DNA of 64,000 nucleotides from Candidatus Gastranaerophilales bacterium (GTDB lineage: Bacteria > Cyanobacteriota > Vampirovibrionia > Gastranaerophilales > Gastranaerophilaceae), in the NCBI GenBank assembly GCA_944325665.1, contig CALVAY010000002.1, forward strand, positions 1-64,000, in the 5' to 3' direction. Numbering within the stretch: the first letter of the stretch is position 1; every line of letters begins with the position of its first letter. The position numbers and the translations under genes were made by a program. The notes beneath the pieces were generated by a model. The model was not told the origin of the DNA. It saw only the letters and a list, made by a program, of their open reading frames with translations, and did no database searches. This document shows, one piece after another, positions 23,917 through 32,062 of the stretch.

Positions 23917-24438
23917 ATGTCAACAAAGGCTTTTAAAAACGAAAAAATCGAATATTTCAAAAAGCAATTTGAACAGGCAAAAGTTGCTGTAGTCACCGAT
24001 TACAGAGGTCTTTCCGTTGAAGAAATTACAGAACTTCGCCGTGCATTGCAAAAAGAAAATGCCGATTATACCGTTACAAAAAACACTTTGTGTAAAATTG
24101 CTTCTAAAGGTACAAACTTTGAAGTTGTAGAAAGCTTACTTGAAGGCCCTAAAGCCATTGCTTTTGGTTTCGGCGATGAAGTTAGCGCAGCAAAAGTTGT
24201 TGCAAAATTCATTAAAGAAAACAAAAAAGGCGAAATTACAGGTGCTGTTCTTGACGGTAAATTGTTAAGTGCAAAAGAAGCTGAACAACTTGCAAAAATG
24301 CCTTCAAAAGAAGAACTTTACGCAAAAATTCTTGGCTCTATCAACTCACCCGCTTCTGGCATTGTTTACAGTGTAAACGGTGTTATGAGTGCCCTAGTTA
24401 GAGCTATTGACGCTGTTGCAAAACAGAAAGCATCATAA
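23917..24438 (+). CDS. rplJ: 50S ribosomal protein L10
   Basis: 173 residues from the ATG at 23917; AAAGGAG lies 10 nt upstream, and the family N-terminus (KNEKIEYFKKQFEQAKVAVVTDYRGLSVEE) begins here, whereas upstream in-frame codons fall within the leader. L10 anchors the L7/L12 stalk to 23S rRNA. Key segments: DYRGLSVEEITELRR and YTVTKNTL. It is co-transcribed with rplL. Unlike most bacteria, nusG/rplK/rplA are not upstream; a sigma factor gene is, on the other strand. Confidence 0.98.
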   Translation: MSTKAFKNEKIEYFKKQFEQAKVAVVTDYRGLSVEEITELRRALQKENADYTVTKNTLCKIASKGTNFEVVESLLEGPKAIAFGFGDEVSAAKVVAKFIKENKKGEITGAVLDGKLLSAKEAEQLAKMPSKEELYAKILGSINSPASGIVYSVNGVMSALVRAIDAVAKQKAS

Positions 24439-24472
24439 GATTACAAAAAATATTAATTGAAAGGATAAAAAA

Positions 24473-24853
24473 ATGAGCAACGTAGAAACAATTTTAGAAT
24501 CTATTGAAAAATTAACTCTTATCGAAGCAGCTGAATTAGTAAAAGCTATGGAAGAAAAATTTGGCGTATCAGCAGCAGCTCCAGTAGCAGTTGCAGCAGC
24601 AGCTCCGGCAGCAGGCGCAGCAGAAGCAGGTGCTGAAGAAGCTTCTGAAGTTACAGTTGTATTAGCATCAGCTGGCGCTAACAAAATTCCGGTACTTAAA
24701 ATCGTTCGTGAAATCACAGGTCTTGGCCTAAAAGAAGCTAAAGACTTAGTTGATGGCGCTCCTAAACCAATCAAAGAAAACGTTAAAAAAGAAGAAGCTG
24801 CTGAAATGAAAGCTAAATTAGAAGAAGCAGGCGCTACTGTTGAATTAAAATAG
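24473..24853 (+). CDS. rplL: 50S ribosomal protein L7/L12
   Basis: 126 residues: N-terminal dimerisation helices ([19 protein letters not shown]), an Ala-rich hinge (about 36-56) and the C-terminal factor-binding domain with [32 protein letters not shown], seen by its key [12 protein letters not shown]. Shine-Dalgarno AAAGGA precedes the ATG. It forms the flexible stalk that recruits GTPase factors. A strong terminator follows, so rpoB is not in this operon. Confidence 0.98.
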   Translation: MSNVETILESIEKLTLIEAAELVKAMEEKFGVSAAAPVAVAAAAPAAGAAEAGAEEASEVTVVLASAGANKIPVLKIVREITGLGLKEAKDLVDGAPKPIKENVKKEEAAEMKAKLEEAGATVELK

Positions 24854-24875
24854 TAAGCCTAAATTGCTTTAAATA

Positions 24876-24905
24876 AAAGCCACCTGACTAACAGGTGGCT
24901 TTTTG
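24876..24905 (+). terminator. Terminator of rplJ-rplL
   Basis: AAGCCACCTG / CAGGTGGCTT stem (24877-24901) with a 5-nt loop and trailing T run. Confidence 0.95.
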
Positions 24906-24926
24906 TATTAAAAAAATAAATTAAAA

Positions 24927-25217
24927 TTACTTTTTGCCTTCAATTTCACTTGTTAAATTTTCAAGTCTGAAATTTAAATTTTTAACATACAAATAAATTG
25001 TGTCTAAAGAACTGCTGCCAGACGACGAAGCACCTTGCTTATATTTGTACAATTCGTCCTTAACAACTCTTGAAATATTCAAGCTGTCATATAAAGCGTT
25101 CATTTGATCTTGATTGAGCGTAGGATTAACCTTATCAACACAAGGAGTTGTTTTATATCTTGATTTGACAGGCTTTTTAGCCATAAATGACAAATTTTGT
25201 ATTGAATTAATTCCCAT
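24927..25217 (-). CDS. Small hypothetical protein
   Basis: 96 residues preceded by a perfect AGGAGG 5 nt before the ATG, so it is very likely translated. The N-terminus (INSIQNLSFMAKK) is of a kind also seen in other lineage-style proteins here; a basic stretch KSRYKTTPC follows, then helical segments and a Ser/Gly linker (GASSSGSSS, about 65-73) before a final coiled-coil-like helix. No family recognised. The gene faces the rplL terminator. Confidence 0.65.
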   Translation of the reverse strand: MGINSIQNLSFMAKKPVKSRYKTTPCVDKVNPTLNQDQMNALYDSLNISRVVKDELYKYKQGASSSGSSSLDTIYLYVKNLNFRLENLTSEIEGKK

Positions 25218-25304
25218 TGTTTCCTCCTAATTATTCAATATAAAACACTAAAAAAATTTTATTTTTGTAAAATTTTATTAAAAATCAATTTGACATAATG
25301 TTTA

Positions 25305-25313
25305 TGAGATAAT
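25305..25313 (+). promoter_or_regulatory. Extended -10 promoter, predicted leaderless
   Basis: TGA-GATAAT ends 6 nt before the ATG at 25320. A TTGACA at 25290 is only 12 nt upstream of this hexamer, too close for a normal -35, so the extended -10 is probably what matters. Confidence 0.45.
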
Positions 25314-25319
25314 GAGAGT

Positions 25320-26465
25320 ATGAATAAAGAAAAGAAAAAAATTAAAGTAGCATTCCCGCATATGGGAACAATATACATAGCTTGGGCGGCAGCATTAAGA
25401 AAAATGGGCATAGAACCATACATCCCGCCATATACAAGCAAAAGAACACTATCATTGGGGACTAAAAATTCACCCGAAGCAATATGCCTGCCTTACAAGC
25501 TTATTTTAGGCAACTTTATAGAAGCGATAGAAGGCGGAGCTGACTATGTTGCAATGATTTCATCCCCGGGTATTTGCAGACTTGGCGAATACGGAAAAAG
25601 CATTAAAGGCGTGCTTGAGGATATGGGCTATCAGGCAAACTATATCGAGCTGTCATTGTATGACGGTTTTAAAGGCATGTACGATTTTCTTGTTAACCTT
25701 ACAGGCTCAAAAAACATAATTCAGATAATTAGAGCTATAAATATAGCAGTAAGAAAAGTATTTGCAATGGACGAATTGCAAAATTTCTTGTCTTACCACA
25801 GAGCAAGAGAGATTAATTTCGGCGATAGTGAAAAAGCTCATAAACGTGCATTAAAATACATTATGGATGCAAATACCTCATCAGAGCTTAAAAAAGCACT
25901 TAAAAAAGGTCTAAGCGAAATATCAAACGTTAAAATTGATCCCAAAAGAGAGGTCTTAAGAGTAGATTTGACGGGCGAAATTTTCCTTGTTTTAGACAGC
26001 TTTTCAAACCAAAATATTGAAAGAGAGCTTGGAAAGTTAGGTGTTCAAGTAAGAAGAAGCCTTACTATAAGCGGATTTTTAAGGGATGCCATAATTCCAA
26101 AATTATGCAAAAGAGGCGAAACTCACTTAGAGAGAGCATACAGAATGGCAAAACCATACTTAATGCGAGATATCGGCGGTGATGCTCTTGAGTGCATAAG
26201 TGATGTTATGTATGCTCAAGAAAAAGGGGTTGACGGTTTAATCCACGTTTCACCTTTTACTTGTATGCCCGAAATTATGTCGCAGAATATTTTCCCAAAA
26301 ATGAGAGAAGATGTAAATCTGCCGATTTTAAGCCTTATTATGGATGAACAAACAGGAAAAGCGGGATACATTACAAGACTTGAAGCATTTGTAGATTTAA
26401 TGCGAAGAAAAAAACGCCGCGCACAAATGCAAGAAAATCAAAAAGAATTGCAGAATGTAAAATAA
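25320..26465 (+). CDS. CoA-dehydratase activase-related protein, paralogue 1
   Basis: 381 residues, related to the domain found downstream of the activase in large 2-hydroxyacyl-CoA dehydratase activator proteins (DUF2229/COG3581-type). Visible conserved features: CLPYK (C56), SSPGICRLGEYG (C86), a C-terminal SPFTCMPEIM (C315) and the end motif MDEQTGKAGYITRLEAF. The cysteines suggest an iron-sulfur cluster. There is no ASKHA ATPase activase domain in this chain. A paralogue is at 61628-62710 with matching CLP and TRLEAF motifs. No HgdA/HgdB-type dehydratase genes are present, so the real substrate is unknown. Confidence 0.8.
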   Translation: MNKEKKKIKVAFPHMGTIYIAWAAALRKMGIEPYIPPYTSKRTLSLGTKNSPEAICLPYKLILGNFIEAIEGGADYVAMISSPGICRLGEYGKSIKGVLEDMGYQANYIELSLYDGFKGMYDFLVNLTGSKNIIQIIRAINIAVRKVFAMDELQNFLSYHRAREINFGDSEKAHKRALKYIMDANTSSELKKALKKGLSEISNVKIDPKREVLRVDLTGEIFLVLDSFSNQNIERELGKLGVQVRRSLTISGFLRDAIIPKLCKRGETHLERAYRMAKPYLMRDIGGDALECISDVMYAQEKGVDGLIHVSPFTCMPEIMSQNIFPKMREDVNLPILSLIMDEQTGKAGYITRLEAFVDLMRRKKRRAQMQENQKELQNVK

Positions 26466-26500
26466 TTCCGATTTTGGGCAATTTAAAGTTTACAAAGGTA

Positions 26501-26509
26501 TGATATAAT
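26501..26509 (+). promoter_or_regulatory. Extended -10 promoter, predicted leaderless
   Basis: TGA-TATAAT, a perfect extended -10, ends exactly 6 nt before the ATG at 26516. No Shine-Dalgarno site exists between them. Confidence 0.6.
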
Positions 26510-26515
26510 TCCGCT

Positions 26516-27475
26516 ATGGATGAAAAACCGATACTTGAGATAAAAAACTATAACCTTGATATAAAAATCGAAGATATGGTTTATAGTGTCCTAAAAGATA
26601 TTAATTTCAATTTTTATAAGGGCAAAATACACGCAATAGTCGGCGAATCCGGCTGCGGTAAGACAATGAGCGTAATGAGCATTATAAAGCTATTACCTAA
26701 AAACGCTCAAGTTAAAAGCGGAGAAATAATTTTTAACGGGGAAAATATATTAAACCTAAAAGAGAGTCAGATGAGGAAAATAAGAGGTAAAAAAATTGCT
26801 CTTATTCCGCAAGACCCCATGACAAGCTTAAATCCCCTATATACAATTGAAAACCAACTGCTTGAAGCAATAATGCTTCATAAAAATATTGACAAAGAAG
26901 AAGCATACAAAATAGCCATAGAAACACTGAAATCAGTAGAATTTAAAAACCCTGAAGAAAAGATAAAAGCTTATCCTCACGAACTTTCAGGCGGGATGAA
27001 ACAAAGGGTAATTATCGCAATGGCACTGGCTGCAAATGCCGATATTTTAATTGCTGATGAGCCGACAACAGCACTTGACGTTACTATTCAAGCACAAATT
27101 TTAAAGCTCCTTGAAAAAATTAAAGAACAAGGCAAAACAATAATCTTGATAACTCACGATTTAGGAGTTGTTGCTCAATACAGCGATGATATTTCAATTA
27201 TGTACCTTGGCAGAATTGTCGAAAAAGCAAAGACTAAAGAACTGTTTAAAAACCCGCATCACCCTTACACTAAAGCCTTGCTTGAAGCGCTGCCTACTAA
27301 AAAAGGCAAAAAATTAAAAAATATAAAAGGCCAACCCTCGGGAATAACTCAAAAAATCAACGGTTGTGAATTTCACCCGAGATGTGATTTTGCTAAAGAA
27401 AAATGCAAAAATGAAATTCCAAAATTAGAAACAATTGAAGATGGTTCATATTGCGCTTGTTTTTACAGGTTGTAG
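26516..27475 (+). CDS. Oligopeptide/dipeptide ABC transporter ATPase, OppD/DppD family
   Basis: 319 residues: Walker A GESGCGKT (about 45-52), Q-loop in LIPQDPMTSLNPLYT, ABC signature LSGGMKQRV, Walker B DILIADEPTTALD, switch His in ILITHDLG, and the C-terminal oligopeptide-family extension with CxFHPRC-type pattern seen as CEFHPRCDFAKEKC. That cysteine set binds a cluster or metal in the family. It would pair with DppB/C-type permeases such as those at 6847-8876, 18 kb away; no OppF partner is adjacent, so the ATPase may act as a homodimer or with a distant partner. Confidence 0.93.
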   Translation: MDEKPILEIKNYNLDIKIEDMVYSVLKDINFNFYKGKIHAIVGESGCGKTMSVMSIIKLLPKNAQVKSGEIIFNGENILNLKESQMRKIRGKKIALIPQDPMTSLNPLYTIENQLLEAIMLHKNIDKEEAYKIAIETLKSVEFKNPEEKIKAYPHELSGGMKQRVIIAMALAANADILIADEPTTALDVTIQAQILKLLEKIKEQGKTIILITHDLGVVAQYSDDISIMYLGRIVEKAKTKELFKNPHHPYTKALLEALPTKKGKKLKNIKGQPSGITQKINGCEFHPRCDFAKEKCKNEIPKLETIEDGSYCACFYRL

Positions 27476-27608
27476 TTGATTATTTTTTATCTTTATATTA
27501 CATTTTTATTAAAGGTTTATTTAAAATTCGTATGGTAGTTATACCAGCCCGAGCCAATAGGGGTAGAAGTTAAACCTTAAGTGTAGAAAGATGAAAGGAC
27601 AAAAAACT
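27476..27608 (+). promoter_or_regulatory. Leader region of rpsB
   Basis: 133 bases before rpsB: an AT-rich half that may carry the promoter, then a GC-richer half (27535-27575) with a small hairpin TGGTA / TACCA and the purine-rich GGGGTAGAAG. An S2-binding autoregulatory leader is known in many bacteria; this sequence is a candidate but I do not recognise a family motif with confidence. Confidence 0.3.
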
Positions 27609-28364
27609 ATGGCAGTAGCAACATTAGTCGAATTACTCGATGCAGGTGTGCACTTTGGACACCAAACTCAAAAATGGAACCCAAAAATGAAACCGTTTAT
27701 TTTTGGTGCAAAAAACGGAATTTATATTCTTGACCTTAGAAAAACATCTGATAAGTTGGATGAAGCTTATGCAGCAGTTAGAGAAATGGCTGCAAGAGGC
27801 AGAAACGTGCTTTTTGTAGGTACAAAAAAACAAGCTATGGATGTTATCGCTCAAGAAGCAACTCGTGCAGGTGCATACTACGTTAACCGCAGATGGCTTG
27901 GCGGTATGATGACAAACTTTGAAACAATCAGAGGCAGAGTTAACAAATTAAGAGAACTTGAAGCATTTATGGAATCAGGCCATGCTCAAAAATTACCTAA
28001 AAAAGAAGTTGCTCAACTAAACAGACAACTTTCAAAACTATCAAAAACATTAGGTGGTATCAAAGATATGAAAGGTATGCCCGATATGCTTTTTGTAGTT
28101 GACCAAAAGAAAGAACTTATTGCAATTCAAGAAGCAAACAAATTAAACATCCCTGTTATTTGTCTTGCTGATACAAACGCTGATCCTGACGGCATTGACT
28201 ACATCATCCCAGGTAACGATGATGCATTGCGTTCAATTAAGTTGGTTGCTTCAAAATTAGCTGATGCAATTTTAGAAGGTAAAGAACTAAGACAAAACAA
28301 AGCTGCCGAAACTAAAAAAATTGAAAAAATCGAAGCAGCAGATGCTAATGTTACAGCTGAATAA
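27609..28364 (+). CDS. rpsB: 30S ribosomal protein S2
   Basis: 251 residues from the ATG at 27609, which has AAAGGA 9-10 nt upstream and yields the standard N-terminus [18 protein letters not shown]; the in-frame ATG 18 nt earlier overlaps that site. Conserved segments: [35 protein letters not shown] and a C-terminal [19 protein letters not shown]2 joins the 30S subunit late and is needed for S1 binding. It is followed 15 nt later by tsf, a near-universal pair. Confidence 0.98.
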   Translation: MAVATLVELLDAGVHFGHQTQKWNPKMKPFIFGAKNGIYILDLRKTSDKLDEAYAAVREMAARGRNVLFVGTKKQAMDVIAQEATRAGAYYVNRRWLGGMMTNFETIRGRVNKLRELEAFMESGHAQKLPKKEVAQLNRQLSKLSKTLGGIKDMKGMPDMLFVVDQKKELIAIQEANKLNIPVICLADTNADPDGIDYIIPGNDDALRSIKLVASKLADAILEGKELRQNKAAETKKIEKIEAADANVTAE

Positions 28365-28379
28365 TAAAGGAGTAAAATT

Positions 28380-29267
28380 ATGGAAATAAAAGCCTCTATG
28401 GTAAAAGAACTTAGAGACAAAACAGGCGCAGGCATGATGGATGCTAAAAAAGCTCTTGTTGAAGCTCAAGGTGATATGGAAAAAGCAGCAGAAATCCTAA
28501 GACAAAAAGGTATTGCTTCTGCCGATAAAAAAATGGGCAGAATCGCAGCAGAAGGCGCTGTTGCTTCATTTATCGAAGATAAAGTTGGTGCAATGGTTGA
28601 ACTAAACTGCGAAACAGACTTTGTTGCTAAAAACGAAAACTTCAAAGACTTAGCCAATATGATGGCACAAGCAGTTGCAAAACTTAACCCTAAATCTGTT
28701 GAAGAACTTCTTGAAATGGATTGCCCTGTTTGCAAAAAGAAAATCGATGAAGTTATCAAGGAACAAATTGCAAAAATCGGTGAAAAAATTACTTTCAGAA
28801 GATTTGTTCGCTACGATGCTGACTGCTGTGTTTCAACATACATCCACAACGGCAAAATCGGTGTTTTATTAGAAACAAAATGCGAAGGCACTTGCTCTGA
28901 TGAAACAAAAGCGATAGCAAAAGATATCTGCTTGCACATTGCTTCAGCAGCTCCGGAATTTGTTTCAAGAGATCAAATTCCTCAATCTGTAATCGACGAG
29001 GAAACAAGAATCGAAATGGGTAAAGAAGACCTTGCTAATAAACCTGAAGCAATCAGAGCTAAAATTGTTGAAGGCCGTGTAAACAAACAAATGGCACAAA
29101 AAGTTCTATTAGAACAAGGCTTTGTTAAAAACCCTGATGAAACTATCGAACAATTAATCAAAGGCAAATTATCAATCGTAAAATTTGACAGATTTGTTCT
29201 TGGCGAAGGCTTAGAAAAAAGACAAGATAACTTCGCAGAAGAAGTAATGAACCAAATCAAAGGTTAA
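28380..29267 (+). CDS. tsf: Elongation factor Ts
   Basis: 295 residues; UBA-like N-terminal domain (MVKELRDKTGAGMMDAKKAL) and the EF-Tu nucleotide-exchange core with TDFVAKN (79-85). It recharges EF-Tu by releasing GDP. AAGGAG precedes the ATG. Odd feature: eight cysteines between residues 77 and 184, including C115-P-V-C118, C149-C150 and C168-EGT-C172. EF-Ts rarely carries such a set, and the CxxC falls in a helix-rich core segment; a metal site is possible but unproven. Confidence 0.97.
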   Translation: MEIKASMVKELRDKTGAGMMDAKKALVEAQGDMEKAAEILRQKGIASADKKMGRIAAEGAVASFIEDKVGAMVELNCETDFVAKNENFKDLANMMAQAVAKLNPKSVEELLEMDCPVCKKKIDEVIKEQIAKIGEKITFRRFVRYDADCCVSTYIHNGKIGVLLETKCEGTCSDETKAIAKDICLHIASAAPEFVSRDQIPQSVIDEETRIEMGKEDLANKPEAIRAKIVEGRVNKQMAQKVLLEQGFVKNPDETIEQLIKGKLSIVKFDRFVLGEGLEKRQDNFAEEVMNQIKG

Positions 29268-29282
29268 TTGAAAAAACATATG

Positions 29283-29312
29283 AAAGCCCTCTTAAACAAG
29301 GGGGCTTTTTTG
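29283..29312 (+). terminator. Terminator of rpsB-tsf
   Basis: AAAGCCCtCTT / AAGgGGGCTTT stem around AAAC, followed by TTTTTT. pyrH and frr, often next in this operon, are at 45455-46740 instead. Confidence 0.9.
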
Positions 29313-29313
29313 T

Positions 29314-29341
29314 TTGCCAGAAAATATATTTTTGCTAAAAT
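29314..29341 (+). promoter_or_regulatory. Promoter of queD, predicted leaderless
   Basis: TTGCCA (29314-29319), a 16-nt spacer and TGC-TAAAAT (hexamer 29336-29341), then six bases and the queD ATG at 29348. Here both a -35 and an extended -10 are recognisable, giving the best support for the leaderless pattern. Confidence 0.6.
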
Positions 29342-29347
29342 TAACTT

Positions 29348-29704
29348 ATGTACGAAGTTAAAATTGAAACACAATTCAGCGCAGCACATCATCTGCTAAA
29401 CTATAAAGGAAACTGCGAAAACCAGCATGGACACAACTGGAAAGTAGAGGTTTATGTACAAGGTACAAACCTTGATAAGTCAAATATTTTAGTAGATTTT
29501 AAAGTGCTTAAAAAAACGGTTAACGAAATTGTTGACTATCTTGATCACACAGATATAAACGAGTTGAGCGAATTTAAGAATGAATCACCAAGCTCGGAGT
29601 TTATTTCAAAATTTATTTACACTAAGGTAAAAGAAAAATTTGAAAACGTCTCAAGAGTAAACGTTTGGGAAACACCGACATCAAGAGCATCATACTGGGA
29701 GTAG
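29348..29704 (+). CDS. queD: 6-carboxy-tetrahydropterin synthase QueD
   Basis: 118 residues of the PTPS fold: zinc ligands H15, H27 and H29, and catalytic C23 in the CENQHGHNW segment, followed by DFKVLKKTVNEIVDYLDHTDIN with the catalytic His/Asp pair. It makes the deazapurine precursor of queuosine. A late-pathway gene, queH, is at 48976. No queC or queE lies nearby. uppP starts 4 nt after the stop. Confidence 0.93.
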   Translation: MYEVKIETQFSAAHHLLNYKGNCENQHGHNWKVEVYVQGTNLDKSNILVDFKVLKKTVNEIVDYLDHTDINELSEFKNESPSSEFISKFIYTKVKEKFENVSRVNVWETPTSRASYWE

Positions 29705-29708
29705 AATT

Positions 29709-30551
29709 ATGCAAACACTGCAAGCGGTAATAGTTGGAGCTGTACAGGGTATTAGCGAATTTTTGCCAATTTCAAGCTCTGCACATATTGTTTTTGCTCA
29801 GTCAATCTATAAGCTTATAACAGGCTCTCAAGTGTTAACACAAGTCGGCTCGGAAGAAATATTTTTTGATATTATGGTGCATTTAGCAACTGTTTTTGCT
29901 GTGCTGATATTCTTTTTTAAAGACATAGTAACAATTTTGAAAGAATTTTTTAAAGGGATTATTCAAAAAAAGTATGACAATCCTGACTTTAAACTTGCGC
30001 TTTATATAATAATTGCAACACCTATAACAGGTATTATAGGGTTAATTTTAAAAGATCCTACTCACAGCTTGGTTGAAAATCCAAAAATTGTGAGCTTATT
30101 TTTAGTCGGCACGGGGCTGATTTTATATTTTAGCGAAAAATTAAAATCAAAAAATAAAGAAATTAACTTGAAATCAACCATATTAACAGGGATTGCTCAA
30201 GGTCTGGCAGTTTTCCCAGGACTTTCACGCTCGGGCTTAACCATTGCCACGCAAGTTTTTCTTGGCATAGACAGAGTTAAAGCCGCAAGATTTTCATTCC
30301 TTATGAGTATTCCCGTTATAATACTTGCTTCAATGGCATACCCGATTTTAGAAATAGATTTTAAGGAAATATCAAACTTTAACTACGAGGCAATCTTTTG
30401 GGGCTTTTTGACCTCATTTGTTGTAGGTTACCTATGTATAAAATATTTTATGAAATTGCTAAGCAAAGTTACGCTTAAATGTTTCTCGTATTACTGCGTT
30501 TTTGCTGGGGTTGCAATGTTTGTACTATTTTCAATCTGCCATCGTCTTTAA
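29709..30551 (+). CDS. uppP: Undecaprenyl-diphosphatase UppP (BacA)
   Basis: 280 residues of multi-helix membrane protein with both BacA motifs: GISEFLPISSSAH near the N-terminus and FPGLSRSGLTI in the middle (Glu and Arg/Ser catalytic residues). It recycles undecaprenyl pyrophosphate, the lipid carrier for peptidoglycan, and confers bacitracin tolerance when abundant. It is in a short operon with queD. Its last 77 nt overlap the convergent 5'-nucleotidase gene. Confidence 0.96.
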   Translation: MQTLQAVIVGAVQGISEFLPISSSAHIVFAQSIYKLITGSQVLTQVGSEEIFFDIMVHLATVFAVLIFFFKDIVTILKEFFKGIIQKKYDNPDFKLALYIIIATPITGIIGLILKDPTHSLVENPKIVSLFLVGTGLILYFSEKLKSKNKEINLKSTILTGIAQGLAVFPGLSRSGLTIATQVFLGIDRVKAARFSFLMSIPVIILASMAYPILEIDFKEISNFNYEAIFWGFLTSFVVGYLCIKYFMKLLSKVTLKCFSYYCVFAGVAMFVLFSICHRL

Positions 30552-32028
30552 TTACAAGTCCGTCTTTATCGGAGCGTTTTTTTAGTGAGTTTATAGCAGT
30601 TGTATCTTTATCAAAGTTAAATTTTTCTACTTGATATTTAGGCACCATTTCAGGGTATTCTTTGCCGTTAGCAAGGAAACTATCGAGCGCTACGGAGTAA
30701 GTTTTTGTCTTGGAGGGATTATTAATATCAACAGGGGTTTCTTTGCCCTCTTTATCAACAAAGCTTAAATTAAGCAAGTTGCCGTTAGTGTCGATTGTGT
30801 ATTTGATACCGCTGCATTGTAATAGCCCCGGGTAACCGTCAACTGCACCATAGGTTCTGTATGCTGCATTTTTAATACCTGAGACGATTTGCTCTTCTGT
30901 CATTAGAGTCTTTAATAAGTCATTTTTCATAGGTGCGGATTCTTCAACATCGCGCTCTGTTAATTTGCCTATTTGGGGAACTTTTCTGATATTTGCACTG
31001 TTTATAATTGCAACATCAGTGTTAAGTGCTTCTCTCATAGAATCAGCTATTACTGCAGTCCACTGAGAGGGTGCAGTTCTTCTATTTTCAGGCATTGGGT
31101 CGATTTCTTCTATAGTACCTACTTGGGGTGATGCACCGATTTCAGCGTCTCTTATGTTATCTATTATCGAACTTTTCGTTTTGTTTGTTTCTATAACCGA
31201 ATTTGAAACGCTTTTTAAAATACCATTTGTGTCAAATTCAACATCTAAAATACCGTAATTTTCTGCATTTTCACCTGTTTGAAGTATTATAACGGGCTCT
31301 CCTGATTTGCTTCTTACAAGGTTTTCTCCCTCTTTTGCGCCTTTAATTTTATCATGCGAGTGTCCGCCGACAACAATATCAACGCCATCAAGAGATTGTG
31401 CCAGTTTTTTATCCAAATCTTTGCCAATATGAGATAGGATAACTATTTTGTTAACTCCTTGAGATTTTAGCTTATCAATCTCTGCTTGTGCACTTTTTAC
31501 CGTTTGTTCAAAATTTTCTACATCTAAATCAGGAATTCTTTCTACCGCTACAGCCGTTTTAAGGTCAAGCGGAGAAAGTCCTATGATGCCGTATTTATTG
31601 CCGTTTTCTTCTTTTATAACTGATTTTGTAATATTATTAAGCTCTGTGCCGTCAGTTTTTTTAAGGTTGGCAGATACAAATTTTGTGCCTTTTGAGTTGT
31701 TAACAACATCAAGCATTGCCTTTGTTCCTGCGTCAAGTTCGTGATTACCGATTGTACAGGCGTCAAAACCCATATAATTCATAAGGTTTAGTATAAGATT
31801 ATTTTTCTTTGTGTTTGCTCCTGACCAAGTATCGCCCGCTACAAGTTTTAGGGTATCCAGTTTTTGCCCTTTTGTAGAAGAGTCAAATTGCAACGATGCG
31901 CCTAAGATGCCGCCCATGTTATCTGTTTGACCATGCCAGTCGTTTGTATAAAAAACTTTTAACCTTGTGTTATCGGGGTTTTGGTCTTGTTTGGGGTATA
32001 TGAGATATTTTGAATCTATTCTTTCCAT
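30475..32028 (-). CDS. 5'-nucleotidase/UDP-sugar hydrolase-like metallophosphatase
   Basis: 517 residues from the ATG at 32028; an in-frame TTG at 32043 is an alternative. N-terminal metallophosphatase domain with TNDWHGQ, GNHELDAGTKAM and GGHSHD motifs, then a C-terminal 5_nucleotid_C domain (about 290-500) with SANIRKVPQIGKLTERDV. Family members hydrolyse nucleotides outside the cytoplasm, but no signal peptide is visible: the N-terminus is MERIDSKYLIYPKQD. It may be cytosolic or use another export route. The end overlaps uppP by 77 nt, convergent. Confidence 0.88.
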   Translation of the reverse strand: MERIDSKYLIYPKQDQNPDNTRLKVFYTNDWHGQTDNMGGILGASLQFDSSTKGQKLDTLKLVAGDTWSGANTKKNNLILNLMNYMGFDACTIGNHELDAGTKAMLDVVNNSKGTKFVSANLKKTDGTELNNITKSVIKEENGNKYGIIGLSPLDLKTAVAVERIPDLDVENFEQTVKSAQAEIDKLKSQGVNKIVILSHIGKDLDKKLAQSLDGVDIVVGGHSHDKIKGAKEGENLVRSKSGEPVIILQTGENAENYGILDVEFDTNGILKSVSNSVIETNKTKSSIIDNIRDAEIGASPQVGTIEEIDPMPENRRTAPSQWTAVIADSMREALNTDVAIINSANIRKVPQIGKLTERDVEESAPMKNDLLKTLMTEEQIVSGIKNAAYRTYGAVDGYPGLLQCSGIKYTIDTNGNLLNLSFVDKEGKETPVDINNPSKTKTYSVALDSFLANGKEYPEMVPKYQVEKFNFDKDTTAINSLKKRSDKDGLVIKDDGRLKIVQTLQPQQKRSNTRNI

Positions 32029-32062
32029 ACAACCATAAAACAACTAAAGCAAAAAAATTGCC

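Noticed and set aside
25290-25295. TTGACA as -35 for the 25320 gene
   Set aside because: Only 12 nt separate it from the GATAAT hexamer; no -10 at 16-18 nt.
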